Shown piece by piece: positions 9,160 to 19,921 of a stretch of DNA of 64,000 nt (position 1 is the first letter of the stretch; the number at the start of each line of letters is the position of its first letter). The DNA is taken from contig NZ_JAGHQX010000007.1 of assembly GCF_017744095.1 (NCBI RefSeq), positions 62,001 through 126,000 on the forward strand. Reading direction: 5' to 3'. Made by a program: the position numbers and the translations under genes. The notes below the pieces were generated by a model, which had not been told where the DNA came from, searched no databases, and was given only the letters and a program-made list of their open reading frames with translations. This DNA is from Shimia sp. R10_1. Lineage in GTDB: Bacteria; Pseudomonadota; Alphaproteobacteria; Rhodobacterales; Rhodobacteraceae.

Positions 9160-12100
9160 GTGTTCTCAACGATTTTCATTAAGCGCCCGAAAATGGCGTT
9201 TGTGATCTCTTTGGTCCTCACCATTATGGGGGCCATCGGATACAACGCGCTACCGGTTGAACAATTTCCTGATATTACGCCCCCTGTGGTGAACGTTTCA
9301 GCCACCTATACCGGGGCAAACTCCGAGACGGTGGAAAACACAGTGGCTGCGCCGATTGAGGCGCAGGTGAATGGTGTGGATGACATGATTTACATGTCGT
9401 CAGACAGCACCGATACGGGATCTTACAATCTCGCAATCACATTTGAAGTTGGGACAGACCCTGACATTGCATCTGTGAACGTGCAGAACCGCGTGGCGCA
9501 GGCGACTTCTCAGCTGCCGACTGAGGTGACTGACAGTGGGGTTGTGACGCAGAAGTCCTCCACCAACATGCTGTTGATTGTGACGCTGAGCTCGCCCAAG
9601 GGCACCTATGACGAGGTGTTCCTGTCCAACTACGCGTCGATCAATATCCGAGATGCACTGGCCCGCGTGAAAGGCGTTGGCCGTGCGGATGTGATGACAA
9701 ACTTTGAGTATTCGATGCGGATGTGGATGGATCCAGACCGCATGGCGAGCCTTGGATTGACGCCCGGTGATCTGGTGGCCGCCATTCGGGAACAGAACCT
9801 TGAAGTGTCTGCCGGCCAGATTGGCACGCCCCCTATCAGAACCGGTCAACAGTTTCAGTACACGATCAAATCCAAGGGCCGTTTGACGACGGTCAAAGAG
9901 TTTGAAGACATTGTTCTGCGCACCGGTGAGGCAGGCAGTATTGTGCGCATCAAAGACGTTGCGCGGGTGGAGTTGGGCTCCAGCAACTACAATGCCTCTG
10001 GTCGCGCGGACGGCAACCCAGCAACCGTTTTGGCGATTTATCAGGCGCCTGGTGAAAACGCGCTGGCTGTCGCTGAAAAGGTGATTTCAGAGATGGATCG
10101 CCTGTCACGGGCCTTCCCCGATGATGTGACCTATGAAATTCCGTATGACAGCACGCTGTTTGTGGAACAGTCCCTCAATGACGTGGTGTCTACGCTGATC
10201 CTGACGTTCATTCTGGTGATTTCGGTTGTTTTCATCTTCCTCGGTAACCTACGGGCCACGGCGATCCCTGCGATTGCAATCCCCGTGTCTTTGATCGGTG
10301 CTTTTGCGTTCCTTCTGGCCTTTGGCATGTCGCTGAATACGATTTCGCTTTTTGCGCTGGTGTTGGCGATTGGGATCGTGGTGGATGACGCGATTGTGGT
10401 GGTTGAAAACGTCGAGCGTATCATCGCAGAGGAGGGCTTGCCCGCCGCAGAGGCCACGCGCAAAGCGATGGGGCAGATCACGGGACCAGTGATTGCCACG
10501 ACGCTCGTACTGTTGGCGGTGTTTGTGCCTGTGACCTTTATGCCGGGCATAACCGGGCGTCTTTACACACAATTTGCGGTGACCATTTCCGTGGCGGTTG
10601 TGATCTCCTCGATCAACGCGCTGACACTGTCTCCGGCGTTGTGTGCCTTGATCCTGAAGCCACGCAATCCGGAGGGGCCCAAGGGGCTGCTTAAGGTCTT
10701 TGAACGAAGCGTGGATGGCGCGCGCAATGGCTATGTCGGTATCGTGCGGCGTTTGGTGCGCATACCACTGATCGCGATCGCTGTGCTGATTGGGCTCGGT
10801 CTGAGTTCGGGGACGCTGCTGAAATCCCTGCCCGCAGGCTTTATCCCGCTCGAAGACAACGGAACCCTATTTGTGGATATTCAGCTGCCTGACGCGGCTT
10901 CGCTTGAACGGACAGAAACAGTGGCGTCACGTCTCAATGAGAAGCTCATGGAGGTGCCTGGCGTGATTGGGTCTGTTCAGGTGAATGGATTCAGTTTGTT
11001 GACGGGCTCTGGCTCTAACGGTGCGATGATCATCCTCAATCTGGCGCCATGGGACGAACGGACCACTGCTGAACTGAGTGCAGATGGTATTTTGCAACAG
11101 GTCTATGGCATAGCCAACCAAGAGATCGCGGCCAGTGTGATTGCCTTCAACCCGCCACCCATTTCTGGCTTGGGCCTGAGTGCTGGCGTTGAGATGAAGG
11201 TGCAACAGACCGGGGGAGGCACAGCGCAGGATCTTGCTGCGGCTGTGGGCTCGATCGTCTATGCGGCCAATCAACGTGACGAGATGGCACAAAGCTATTC
11301 CACATTCCGGGCCAACGTGCCGAAGGTTTTCGTGGATCTAGACCGGGAGAAAGCCAAGTCCCTGAATGTCTCAATCTCTGATGTTTTCACCACTTTGCAG
11401 GGCTACATGGGCTCTATCTATGTGAACGATTTCAACCTTTTTGGTCGTGTGTATCGGGTGATGATTCAGGCAGATGGAGACTTCCGCACACAGGTTGAAG
11501 ACATCAACGCGCTCTATGTGCGCTCTCAAACTGGCGAAATGGTACCTATGGGGACCCTTGTCACTGTGCGCAATGAGTTGGGGCCTGTCGCGCTCAATCG
11601 CTACAACATGTTCCGCGCAGCCACTGTGACCGGTGTGCCCAAAGAAGGGCTCTCAACCGGGGATGCCATCCGCGTTTTGGAAGAAGAGGCGGCAACAGCG
11701 CTGCCACCGGGGTACTCCTATGAGTGGACGGGGACCGCGCAACAGCAGCAGGCCGCAGGCGGTCTGGTGATCCTGATCCTGATCATGGCTGTTGTGTTTG
11801 GCTATCTCTTCCTTGTGGCTCAGTATGAAAGCTGGACCATGCCCGTTGGTATTCTGCTTTCCGTGACTGTGGCGCTGTTTGGTGCCTTGGCCGCGGTGGC
11901 TGTATCAGGTGGGGATGTGAACCTTTACACGCAGATCGGGATGATCATGCTGATCGGTATGGCGTCCAAAAACGCCATTCTGATCGTGGAGTTCGCGATG
12001 GAGCGCCGAGCCGCAGGACTGTCGATCCGCGAAGCAGCGATCGAAGCCGCAAGCCAGCGTTTCCGCGCTGTGATGATGACAGCCTTGTCGTTCCTGCTTG

Positions 12101-12297
12101 GCGTTGTGCCATTGCTGGCAGCGAGTGGTGCAGGCGCGGCGAGCCAGAAAGCGATCGGCGTCGCGGTGTTTGGCGGCATGCTCGCCGCTACGGTGATTGG
12201 TGTGATACTGGTGCCGATCCTCTATGTCCTGCTGCAGGGCACGCGCGAATGGATCAAAGGGTTTGGTAGAAAAGCTGAGCCCACAGATGCAGTCTAG
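9160..12297 (+). CDS. RND efflux transporter permease, AcrB/MexB family (HAE1)
   Basis: A 1045-residue resistance-nodulation-division pump with the usual two-fold architecture of six helices plus a large periplasmic loop, repeated. The proton-relay signature [17 protein letters not shown] with its Asp pair in helix 4 is intact, as are the N-terminal [20 protein letters not shown] and the C-half [18 protein letters not shown]. The start is a GTG three bases after the adaptor stop, with a GAGGAG ribosome binding site inside the end of the adaptor gene. It likely exports hydrophobic or amphiphilic compounds; the substrate cannot be read from the sequence. A strong terminator follows. Confidence 0.95.
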   Translation: MFSTIFIKRPKMAFVISLVLTIMGAIGYNALPVEQFPDITPPVVNVSATYTGANSETVENTVAAPIEAQVNGVDDMIYMSSDSTDTGSYNLAITFEVGTDPDIASVNVQNRVAQATSQLPTEVTDSGVVTQKSSTNMLLIVTLSSPKGTYDEVFLSNYASINIRDALARVKGVGRADVMTNFEYSMRMWMDPDRMASLGLTPGDLVAAIREQNLEVSAGQIGTPPIRTGQQFQYTIKSKGRLTTVKEFEDIVLRTGEAGSIVRIKDVARVELGSSNYNASGRADGNPATVLAIYQAPGENALAVAEKVISEMDRLSRAFPDDVTYEIPYDSTLFVEQSLNDVVSTLILTFILVISVVFIFLGNLRATAIPAIAIPVSLIGAFAFLLAFGMSLNTISLFALVLAIGIVVDDAIVVVENVERIIAEEGLPAAEATRKAMGQITGPVIATTLVLLAVFVPVTFMPGITGRLYTQFAVTISVAVVISSINALTLSPALCALILKPRNPEGPKGLLKVFERSVDGARNGYVGIVRRLVRIPLIAIAVLIGLGLSSGTLLKSLPAGFIPLEDNGTLFVDIQLPDAASLERTETVASRLNEKLMEVPGVIGSVQVNGFSLLTGSGSNGAMIILNLAPWDERTTAELSADGILQQVYGIANQEIAASVIAFNPPPISGLGLSAGVEMKVQQTGGGTAQDLAAAVGSIVYAANQRDEMAQSYSTFRANVPKVFVDLDREKAKSLNVSISDVFTTLQGYMGSIYVNDFNLFGRVYRVMIQADGDFRTQVEDINALYVRSQTGEMVPMGTLVTVRNELGPVALNRYNMFRAATVTGVPKEGLSTGDAIRVLEEEAATALPPGYSYEWTGTAQQQQAAGGLVILILIMAVVFGYLFLVAQYESWTMPVGILLSVTVALFGALAAVAVSGGDVNLYTQIGMIMLIGMASKNAILIVEFAMERRAAGLSIREAAIEAASQRFRAVMMTALSFLLGVVPLLAASGAGAASQKAIGVAVFGGMLAATVIGVILVPILYVLLQGTREWIKGFGRKAEPTDAV

Positions 12298-12315
12298 CGC
12301 CTTGTGATATTTGTG

Positions 12316-12348
12316 AAAAAGGGCCGGAGTGATCTCCGGCCCTTTTTT
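12316..12348. terminator. Intrinsic terminator between convergent RND pump and multicopper oxidase genes
   Basis: A 14-bp perfect stem, AAAAAGGGCCGGAG pairing with CTCCGGCCCTTTTT across a TGAT loop, with T-runs on both strands. It lies just after the pump stop and before the stop of the oppositely oriented oxidase gene, so it can serve both directions. Confidence 0.93.
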
Positions 12349-12369
12349 GTTGTCGGTTGCGCACGCGGA

Positions 12370-13749
12370 CTAAACCACTTCAAACCAAGTTTTCATGCCA
12401 GCGGACTGATGAGACAGCATGTGGCAATGAAACAGCCACTTACCGGGCGGAGGGGCGACAAAGGCGATTTCGCGCGTTTCGCGTGGCTGCACCAAAATTG
12501 TATCTTTCATCGGACCGAAACCGCCGTCTGGCAGCACCTCTTGAAAGTGCGTGCCGTGGAGATGCATCGCATGGGCAAAGGCCGTGTCATTCGCAATCGG
12601 CATGCGGACCAGTTCGCCCTGGCGCAGGGTGGCGAGCGGGGCGTCTGGCATGCCAACGATGCCGTTGAATGCCCAGACTTTTCCCTTTTGTACCAATTCA
12701 CGTGTGGAGAGGTCTTCACCATCAAATGTTGCGCTTTCCATGCGGCCCATGGCACCGCCTTCCATCACCAGCGGGATCTCGCGGGCTCCTTCGAGACTTG
12801 ATAGATAGCTGACGGGATTGGCAGGCAGCGCCTGGATTGGTCCGCGGGTGGCCTCCGCATCACCTGCGAGTGGGATTTCGTGCAGCAAGTAGCCCGTGTC
12901 TCGTTCTAGAAAAACAATCTGAAGAGCCTGCGCTTCTGAAGGGTCTACGTCGAGTATCACATCGGCACGTTCTGCCGGCCCAAAGACCAGTGCGCCAAGA
13001 TCTTCGGGCGCCTGCAATGGCATGCCGTCGCGTGCCACCACTTTGCCGCTGCCACCTTGAATGGCGATGGTCATGATCCTGTCAGAGGCCACATTGACAA
13101 ACCTCAGTCGCACGCGCGCGTTTTTCTGCAAGGTATCAGGTGAGGGGGTCAGATGTGCGTGGACATAATTCCCCATACGTCCGGCGTGGGTCCAGTCGTG
13201 CATGGCACCAAAGTCATCGGTGATCTGTGCGGTTTCGTCGAGGCGCCAGTCGTCCAGAACGACCACGATGTCATGGTCTACATCAGGTGGAGTGTGTTCT
13301 TTGACAACGATCACGCCGTAAAGGCCGCGCGCAACCTGTTCTGTGGATCGATTGTGCGAGTGATACCAGAAGGTTCCGGCATCTTTCAAAGGAAAGGCAT
13401 AATCAAATGTCTCACCGGTTGGCACTGCATCCTGAGTGAAGCCGGGAACGCCATCCATTGCATTGGGCAGACGCAACCCATGCCAGTGTATTGAGGTCGG
13501 TTGTGGCAGATTGTTGTGCAGCGTTTGTTGTAGGGTGTCCCCCTGTTTGAAGCGCAGGAGTGGGCCTGGGACAGTGCCTTGAAAGCCCCAGATCTCAGTT
13601 TTTGGATAGTCGCCAAATTCAGCACCAATCAATTGCATACTTGCGGCTTTGGCTTCCAGAATCGCGCTGGGAATGTTCGCTTTCGCTATTGTCGGCAAAA
13701 GGTAAAGTGCTGCTGTGGCTTTTAGAAACCGTCTTCTTGTTACATTCAT
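12370..13749 (-). CDS. Multicopper oxidase, Tat-exported
   Basis: A 459-residue periplasmic multicopper oxidase. All four copper-ligand motifs are visible: HWHG, WYHSH, HAMHLHG and FHCHMLSHQSAGM, so both the type 1 site (with an axial Met) and the trinuclear cluster should be intact. The chosen start at 13749 gives the Tat signal MNVTRRRFLKATAA and has an AGGAGCG ribosome binding site. The frame extends 55 codons further upstream but without such features. It stands alone on the minus strand, convergent with the RND pump. A role in copper tolerance or phenolic oxidation is plausible, but no copper-binding Met-rich insert or copper-handling neighbour is seen. Confidence 0.9.
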   Translation of the reverse strand: MNVTRRRFLKATAALYLLPTIAKANIPSAILEAKAASMQLIGAEFGDYPKTEIWGFQGTVPGPLLRFKQGDTLQQTLHNNLPQPTSIHWHGLRLPNAMDGVPGFTQDAVPTGETFDYAFPLKDAGTFWYHSHNRSTEQVARGLYGVIVVKEHTPPDVDHDIVVVLDDWRLDETAQITDDFGAMHDWTHAGRMGNYVHAHLTPSPDTLQKNARVRLRFVNVASDRIMTIAIQGGSGKVVARDGMPLQAPEDLGALVFGPAERADVILDVDPSEAQALQIVFLERDTGYLLHEIPLAGDAEATRGPIQALPANPVSYLSSLEGAREIPLVMEGGAMGRMESATFDGEDLSTRELVQKGKVWAFNGIVGMPDAPLATLRQGELVRMPIANDTAFAHAMHLHGTHFQEVLPDGGFGPMKDTILVQPRETREIAFVAPPPGKWLFHCHMLSHQSAGMKTWFEVV

Positions 13750-13875
13750 TTGCCGCTCCTGTGCTCTCAGTCTGGCATGATCGCGCTGGGTGTAAGGTAA
13801 TGGATCTCTAGGCGCAGATGCCAATAACAGAGAAGTGAATGCGCGGGATGGCGAATGATTTGGGTAAAGAGGCTG

Positions 13876-13907
13876 CGAAAGGGCCAGAGTTGGTTCCGGC
13901 CCTTTCG
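13876..13907 (-). terminator. Candidate terminator hairpin after cpdB
   Basis: A 10-bp perfect stem (CGAAAGGGCC / GGCCCTTTCG) with a 12-base loop lies just behind the minus-strand stop at 13921. The T-run is short, so termination strength is uncertain. Confidence 0.55.
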
Positions 13908-13920
13908 TATTCATGAGGGA

Positions 13921-15882
13921 TCAAAGTTGAATGCGGAAGCGGGCGAAGCCGTCTGGGCCTTCGCCTGCGGGCTCAATAGAGACCCCTTCGACGCTTTCGC
14001 TGTATTCAGCTGCTTTCGGGCCGGTGTCAAACAGCACGGAGGTGTCGGGCAGAGGTGCAAAGGTCCAGTTGGCGTCGGCGCGGGGGCTGATGGTGCCTTT
14101 CTCGACGATGTAGCGCACGATCACGTCTCGGTTGGTGTCCGGCCCTTCAAACACAATGGTATCGCCCATAGCACCCGGGAATTTTCCGCCGCCGCCAGCG
14201 CGGTAATTGTTGGTGGCGATTATGAATTCTGCGTTCAGATCCAGGGGTTTGCCATCAAACATCAGGTTCACGATACGGTTGGCATCGGCGTTGATCAACG
14301 CGCCTTTGGGGTCAAACTTTGAGGGTTGGGACAGGTCGATTTGATAAGAAACACCGTCCATCACATCAAAGTTGTAGGAGGGGAAATCCGGGTTCAGAAG
14401 CACCTGATCGGCTTTGCCCGGCTCAACCTGATTGAAGATCCCGGCAGAGCGCTCAAGCCAGTCTTTGACCTCTTGTCCGGTTACTTTCACCGCGCGGGCG
14501 GTGTTGGGGTAAAGGTAGAGGTCGGAGACGTTTTTGATCGCTACGTCGCCTTTGGCCACGTCTGTGTAATACTCCGGGCCACCGCGGCCGCCAGCCTTGA
14601 AGGGTGCGGCGGCGGAGAGGATGGGAAGGCCCTCATATTCGGTGCCTTTCATCATCTGCCCGATGTACCAGAGCTGCGCGATGGAGACGATTTGCACCGA
14701 TGGATCATCGGCCACGAGCGCGAAGTAGCTGTGCAGTGGGGCATCGGTTTTGCCAACCGCGCGACGCACATAGGCGAGGGTTTCGTCGTGCTCTTTCTGT
14801 ACGGATTTCAATACGTTCTGCTGACTTTCCACCAGTGCGGTGATAGAGCGATCCTCGTTGCGCTTGGAGATCGGGCGGGCCTCTGTGCTGTGGCTGACGA
14901 TGCGCCATTCGTTGCCGTCGCGTTCCAGCATGAGGTCGATCAGGCCGAGGTGTGAGCCCCAGAAACCGCCCATGGCGGCGGGCTTGCCCATGAGGGTGCC
15001 AGCGGCGACGTCGACGCCTGCCATGCCCTCATAGGCGGAAGAGGGGAAGACGCGGTGGTGGTGGCCGGTGAGTACGGCGTCAATGCCCTCAACAGCGGCC
15101 AGTGGGACGGAGGCGTTTTCCATGCCGTCGGTGTGATCAGCTGCGCCGATGCCGGAGTGGCTGAGCGCGATGATGATGTCTGCGCCTTCTTCTTTCATTT
15201 GCGGAACAAAGGCTTGCGCGGTTTCCACGATGTCGCGGGCCTGCACATTTCCCTCAAGATGACGGCGATCCCAGTTCATGACTTGGGGTGGTGTGAAGCC
15301 GATAACGCCAACTTTGATCTGGTGCTTCTCACCTGCGCCATCGGTGATTTCACGGTCCAGAATGGCGTAGGGTTTGAAGAGGGTTTTGTCCTCGCGAGGG
15401 CTTGCACCCTGCTCCAGAGAGATGTTGGACAGCACGGTTTCAAAGCCTGCTCCAGCCATGGATTTCATAAGGAAATCAATGCCGTAGTTGAACTCGTGGT
15501 TGCCGATTGTGGCGGCGTCAAAACCCACGGCGTTCATGGCGGTGATGATGGGGTGGCTGTCGCCTTCTTTCATGCCACGTTCATAGGCGATGTAGTCGCC
15601 CATGGGGTTGCCCTGCAGGAAATCGCCGTTGTCGATCAGGAGCGAATTGGTGGCCTCGTCGCGGATTTCTTTGATCAGGGAAGCGGTGCGGGCAAGGCCG
15701 ACTGTGTCGCGCGGTTTGTCGGCGTAGTAGTCATAAGGGAAGACATGCACATGCAGGTCTGTGGTCTCCATGATCCGCAGATGTGCTTGATTTGTCGAGG
15801 CTTTTGCGGAGAACGGGTGCAGCGCGATGAAGCCTGCGGTGGCACCGAGGAAATGACGGCGGGACAGGGTGAATTGAGACAT
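13921..15882 (-). CDS. cpdB: 2',3'-cyclic-nucleotide 2'-phosphodiesterase/3'-nucleotidase, Tat-exported
   Basis: A 653-residue periplasmic metallophosphoesterase that scavenges phosphate and nucleosides from nucleotides released by RNA breakdown. The calcineurin-like metal motifs are clear: TTDLHVHV near residue 40, DNGDFLQGNPMGD, GNHEFNYG, LSHSGIG and LTGHHHRVFP. The C-terminal substrate-binding nucleotidase domain follows (residues about 370-600, including NNYRAGGGGKFPG). I start it at 15882, which yields a Tat signal (SRRHFLGATAGF) and is preceded by a GAGGG site; 23 extra upstream codons in frame are ignored. It is monocistronic, with a 560-bp gap upstream. Confidence 0.92.
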   Translation of the reverse strand: MSQFTLSRRHFLGATAGFIALHPFSAKASTNQAHLRIMETTDLHVHVFPYDYYADKPRDTVGLARTASLIKEIRDEATNSLLIDNGDFLQGNPMGDYIAYERGMKEGDSHPIITAMNAVGFDAATIGNHEFNYGIDFLMKSMAGAGFETVLSNISLEQGASPREDKTLFKPYAILDREITDGAGEKHQIKVGVIGFTPPQVMNWDRRHLEGNVQARDIVETAQAFVPQMKEEGADIIIALSHSGIGAADHTDGMENASVPLAAVEGIDAVLTGHHHRVFPSSAYEGMAGVDVAAGTLMGKPAAMGGFWGSHLGLIDLMLERDGNEWRIVSHSTEARPISKRNEDRSITALVESQQNVLKSVQKEHDETLAYVRRAVGKTDAPLHSYFALVADDPSVQIVSIAQLWYIGQMMKGTEYEGLPILSAAAPFKAGGRGGPEYYTDVAKGDVAIKNVSDLYLYPNTARAVKVTGQEVKDWLERSAGIFNQVEPGKADQVLLNPDFPSYNFDVMDGVSYQIDLSQPSKFDPKGALINADANRIVNLMFDGKPLDLNAEFIIATNNYRAGGGGKFPGAMGDTIVFEGPDTNRDVIVRYIVEKGTISPRADANWTFAPLPDTSVLFDTGPKAAEYSESVEGVSIEPAGEGPDGFARFRIQL

Positions 15883-16446
15883 GGGACCCTCGCTGTTGGA
15901 AATGAATGAAGCCCGCCAGACAGGCGCCAAGGCGGGTTTAGGGGCAATCAATAAGGTGACTGTAACAGCTATTTGACCGGGTGGATAAACTTCTGCGACG
16001 GCGGCGGATGTTTGCGCGTTAACACTTAAATTTGTGGCGGATTTGACGTCGGTATCGCGTCGGTAATGCGGCTGTATTGCGGAGGTGCGATTTTCAGGCG
16101 GCGCGGATTAACGCAGCGCGCGGCGCGACGGGGGGGTGCGCAACGAAATGTGCCATGTGGGGAGGACTTAAAAACGGACTTGTTGCGGGGAGCAGAGCGC
16201 AGCCAAAGGCTGTCAAGTCCCGCGAAATTTCTCCGTGGTAGGGCGGGTGTTGGGCGGTGAGTTGTGAGAGAGCGCGGTCCAATGAAACGAGAAGGCTTGC
16301 CTCCGTTCAAAGAGGCCAGCCCCCGACACTGGGTGGGGGTGGAGCCCCCTCCCTTGGGGAGGGTCGGGGGCTGGTCGGCTTCGCCGTCCGTGAAAGGGTG
16401 GTGACCGCGTGCTGCTGGTTTTCAGAAGGACGCTTTACAGTCTAGC
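15883..16446. other. Intergenic region between cpdB and trpE (no gene seen)
   Basis: About 560 bases hold no convincing coding frame. The half next to cpdB should carry its promoter. The half next to trpE carries the large GC-rich hairpin listed at 16316-16374. Short open frames here lack ribosome binding sites and have biased composition. Confidence 0.6.
16316..16374. repeat. GC-rich inverted repeat downstream of trpE
   Basis: CCAGCCCCCGAC and GTCGGGGGCTGG form a 12-bp perfect stem whose loop can fold further (GGGGGTGGAGCCCCC). It lies about 75 bases past the trpE stop and could end transcription or be a dispersed intergenic hairpin. A similar G/C-block hairpin occurs at 21305-21319. Confidence 0.5.
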
Positions 16447-17958
16447 TCACGAATTGCCGTTGCCGGTGAAGCGCGCGGCGTCTGCGGCGGCGCGGCGGAT
16501 GGCGTTGGATTTGTGGACGGTCTCCATGTATTCGGCCTCCGGGTCGCTGTCATAGACAACGCCGCCACCGGCCTGAATGTAGAGCTTTTCGTCTTTCACA
16601 ATCGCGGTGCGCAGGGCGATACAGATGTCCATGTCGCCGCCGGAGCTGAAGTAGCCCACACCGCCCCCATAGATGCCACGTTTTTCTGGCTCCAGCTCGT
16701 CGATGATTTCCATGGCGCGCACTTTGGGCGCACCGGAAACGGTGCCGGCGGGCATGCCAGCAAAGAAGGCATCAAGCGCGTCTTTGTCCTCGGCCAGTTC
16801 ACCGACGACGTTGGAGACGATGTGCATCACGTGGCTATACCGCTCGATGATGAATTTCTCGGTGGGGCGCACGGTGCCGACCTTGGCCACGCGGCCGGTG
16901 TCGTTGCGGCCCAGATCGAGCAGCATGAGGTGCTCGGCCAGCTCTTTCTTGTCGGCCAGCAGATCCTCCTCAAGCGCCTTGTCCTCTTCCGGCGTTGCGC
17001 CACGGGGGCGGGTGCCTGCGATGGGGCGGATGGTCACTTCGTCGCCAAAGACCCGCACGAGGATTTCGGGGCTCGCGCCTACCACCTGAAAGCCGCCGAA
17101 GTTGAAGTAGAACATGAACGGCGAGGGGTTGGTGCGGCGCAGGGAACGGTAGAGCGCAAACGGCGGCTGCGGGAAATCCTGCGTCCAGCGCTGCGCTGGG
17201 ACCACCTGAAAGATGTCGCCTGCCTTGATGTAGTCTTTGGCCTTCTCCACAGCGGCCATGTAGCCTTCTTTGGTGAAGTTGGAGGTGGGCGGGGCCACCT
17301 CGCGCGCTTCGCCCAGATCGCGTGCGGCCTGGGGCATGGCGCGTTCCAGATCGCGCACCGCATCCATCACTCGTTCGGCGGCCTGTGCATAGGCGGCTTT
17401 GGCGGATTGGCCTTCGCTCACCCATGCGGGGGAGACCACGGTGACCTCGCCTTTCACACCATCCAGCACGGCGACCACGGAGGGGCGCAGCATGCAGGCG
17501 TCGGGCAGGCCAAGCGGATCGGGGTTGATGTTGGGCAGGTGCTCGACCAGCCGGATCATATCATAGCCAAGATAGCCAAACAGACCGGCGGAGGCCTGTG
17601 GCAGGTCTTCGGGCAAGTCGATGCGGCTCTCCTCAATGAGGGCGCGCAGGTTGGTGAGTGGATCGCCCTCCTGTGGCGCAAAGCCATCCGGATCAAAGCG
17701 CGCAGACCGGTTGATGCGGCTTTCTGTGCCATGGCACTGCCAGATCAGATCGGGCTTCATGCCGATGATGGAGTAGCGCCCGCGCACCTCTCCGCCGGTC
17801 ACCGACTCTAGCATAAAGGCATCTTTATGCGCGCCGGTGAGTTTCAGCATGAGGGACACAGGGGTATCCAGATCGGCGGCAAGCCGGGTGTAGACAACCT
17901 GATTTTGGCCCGCCTCGTAGGCGGTGGCGAAGTCTTCAAAGCTCGGGGTCAGGTCCAC
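16447..17958 (-). CDS. trpE: Anthranilate synthase component I
   Basis: The 503-residue chorismate-binding subunit converts chorismate and ammonia (from TrpG) to anthranilate, the first step of tryptophan synthesis. Conserved parts include the tryptophan feedback region around MLESV, the active-site stretch IAGTRPRG, LLDLGRNDTGRV, AGTVSGAPKVRAMEIID and AGGGVVYDSDPEAEY. The start codon is GTG at 17958, 14 bases after the ppiD stop, so it is expressed with ppiD. No leader peptide or attenuator is visible, and trpG, trpD and trpC are not in the window. The ppiD-trpE pairing is usual in Rhodobacteraceae. Confidence 0.96.
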   Translation of the reverse strand: MDLTPSFEDFATAYEAGQNQVVYTRLAADLDTPVSLMLKLTGAHKDAFMLESVTGGEVRGRYSIIGMKPDLIWQCHGTESRINRSARFDPDGFAPQEGDPLTNLRALIEESRIDLPEDLPQASAGLFGYLGYDMIRLVEHLPNINPDPLGLPDACMLRPSVVAVLDGVKGEVTVVSPAWVSEGQSAKAAYAQAAERVMDAVRDLERAMPQAARDLGEAREVAPPTSNFTKEGYMAAVEKAKDYIKAGDIFQVVPAQRWTQDFPQPPFALYRSLRRTNPSPFMFYFNFGGFQVVGASPEILVRVFGDEVTIRPIAGTRPRGATPEEDKALEEDLLADKKELAEHLMLLDLGRNDTGRVAKVGTVRPTEKFIIERYSHVMHIVSNVVGELAEDKDALDAFFAGMPAGTVSGAPKVRAMEIIDELEPEKRGIYGGGVGYFSSGGDMDICIALRTAIVKDEKLYIQAGGGVVYDSDPEAEYMETVHKSNAIRRAAADAARFTGNGNS

Positions 17959-17972
17959 CTTGGCGACCTTTC

Positions 17973-19814
17973 TTATTGGAACTGCGCGTGCACTGCATTC
18001 AGTGCCTGCTGATTGATCTCTGCCGGATACATCGCTTGCAGCGCCTCGGCATAGGCCTGGAACATGTCCTGGGACACGCCGCTGGCCAGCTGCGTGGTGA
18101 TGCGCGATTTGAGGGCGGCGATTTCCGGCTCGTCGTTTTTCGGCGCGGTGATGGCATCAAGGCGCACAAGGATCACGCCGTTTGCGCTGTCAAGCACGCG
18201 GATTTCGCCCGCTTCCATTTCAAACACGGAGGACAGGAAGTTTGCCGGGGTGCCGGGAATGAAGCCGCCGCGATCCATGCCGGTTTCCTCAATTGCGGTG
18301 AAGCCGAAAGAGGCAATTTCGGTGCCTTCGGACAGGCGTGGCATCAGCCCGTCAACCAGCGCATTCAGCGCGTCGGCGGTGCGCTCTGCCGTGACGGCTG
18401 CGGCTGCGGCCTCTTTCACATCTTCGAGCGGGGCCGGGTGGGCCTCGGTTTCGCCGTCAAGGCGCAGGGCAAAGATGCCGCCATCTTCCAGCACTTCAAT
18501 CTGTGGGAAGTCACTGTCGGTCACAGCCGAGGCGGTGGCGCGGAAGCCCTCGTAGCCCGCAAGCGGGTGATCGACGGCGCTGTGCCAATCGACGCTGCCG
18601 AGTTGCATATCCGTTTCGTCAATCAGCTCTTCGAGGGTTGCACCTGCGGCGAGCAGATCGTCGATGTCGGTGATTTGGGTTTCAATCAGGCGGCGGGCGC
18701 GGTCTGCGGCGAGCTCATCACGCAGGATGGCGCTGGCCTCTTCGAAGCTGGTGCTTTGCGCAGGCAGGATGCCGTTCACGCGGAAGAGGGCCGGGCCAAG
18801 GTCGGATGGCACGGGGCCTGCAACGCCGCCCACTGGGGTGAGGAACACGGCTTCGCCTGCGGCGCTTAGCTCTGCCTTGGTCACGTCGCCCATATCCACA
18901 TCTGCAAGGTCAAGACCGCGGCCTTCGACCAGCGTCTCAAAGGTGGCGGTGCCTGCAGTGATTTCCGCGAGTGCGGCTTCGGCGGCGGCCTCATCGCCAA
19001 AGGCGAGGCGTTCCACCAGGCGGCGCTCTGGGCGGTTGAATTCCGCATCACGCTCTTCATAGAGCGCCTGCAGCGCGGTTTCATCGATCTCGACCTGATC
19101 GATGATCATGTCCGGGCTGAGCCACGCATAGGTGATCTGACGGGTGGCGGGCACCATGAAGCTGTCCTGATTGGCCTCATAATAAGCGGCGATGTCGGCC
19201 TCCGATGGAGTCTCAACCGGGCGGGTCAGGTTCTCTGCGGTGAGCTGCGCCCAGGTGAAATCACGCTCTTCGGCGATGTAGGAGATCACCGCATCGGCAT
19301 AGGCATCCGACATGGACAGGCCAGAGACAATCGCGCCCTGCAGAAGGCTGCGGGCGGTGTCCTCGCGCACGCTGTCTTCGAATTCGGATTCGCTCATGCC
19401 TGCCTGATCAATGGCGAAGCTGTAGGCATCGCGATCAAAGGAGCCATCAAGGCCCTGAAAGGCGGGGATGTTGAGCAGCTCGCTGCGCAGGTTTTCGTCG
19501 CCGATGGAGAGACCAAGGCGGTCGTTTTCCGCATCAAGTGACCGGGTGGTGGCGAGGCGGGAGAGCACGAGACGGTCAATGCCGAAAGCCTGCGCCTGCA
19601 CGAAGGGCAGGGACTGGCCGGTCTGTGCCTCAAGGGCGCGCAGCTCTTCCTGAAGGGCGCGGGCGTAGGCATCCACGGAGATGTCCTTGTCGCCCACAGA
19701 GCCGACGGAATGCACGGTGCCTGTGAGGCTGGTTGCGCCAAAGCCACCCAAGCCCAAAATGAGCAGGCCCATGAGAATCCAGACCGCTGTTTTAGAGGTT
19801 TTGCTCTGCGCCAT
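17973..19814 (-). CDS. ppiD: Peptidyl-prolyl isomerase, PpiD/SurA-like membrane-anchored chaperone
   Basis: A 613-residue protein with one N-terminal membrane anchor (residues about 10-32, WILMGLLILGLGGFGA) and a large periplasmic part. The N-terminal SurA_N-like helical domain (residues about 38-170) and a central parvulin-like region fit PpiD, the inner-membrane periplasmic folding helper. A canonical parvulin active site is hard to see, which is common for PpiD. It is the first gene of a ppiD-trpE unit, and the upstream aminotransferase ends 107 bp away on the same strand. Confidence 0.85.
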   Translation of the reverse strand: MAQSKTSKTAVWILMGLLILGLGGFGATSLTGTVHSVGSVGDKDISVDAYARALQEELRALEAQTGQSLPFVQAQAFGIDRLVLSRLATTRSLDAENDRLGLSIGDENLRSELLNIPAFQGLDGSFDRDAYSFAIDQAGMSESEFEDSVREDTARSLLQGAIVSGLSMSDAYADAVISYIAEERDFTWAQLTAENLTRPVETPSEADIAAYYEANQDSFMVPATRQITYAWLSPDMIIDQVEIDETALQALYEERDAEFNRPERRLVERLAFGDEAAAEAALAEITAGTATFETLVEGRGLDLADVDMGDVTKAELSAAGEAVFLTPVGGVAGPVPSDLGPALFRVNGILPAQSTSFEEASAILRDELAADRARRLIETQITDIDDLLAAGATLEELIDETDMQLGSVDWHSAVDHPLAGYEGFRATASAVTDSDFPQIEVLEDGGIFALRLDGETEAHPAPLEDVKEAAAAAVTAERTADALNALVDGLMPRLSEGTEIASFGFTAIEETGMDRGGFIPGTPANFLSSVFEMEAGEIRVLDSANGVILVRLDAITAPKNDEPEIAALKSRITTQLASGVSQDMFQAYAEALQAMYPAEINQQALNAVHAQFQ

Positions 19815-19921
19815 GTCGGTTGTCCGCCCTGTGATCGTTCAAGTTTCTGAGGGCAAGGTCTACGCGGTTGGGGCAGGGGGGGCAAGCCACATTGGCCTGC
19901 CCGGAGGTGCAGAGTGCGCGC

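Noticed and set aside
16513-17811. Plus-strand frame across trpE
   Set aside because: Complete overlap with a clear anthranilate synthase gene on the other strand and no ribosome binding site.
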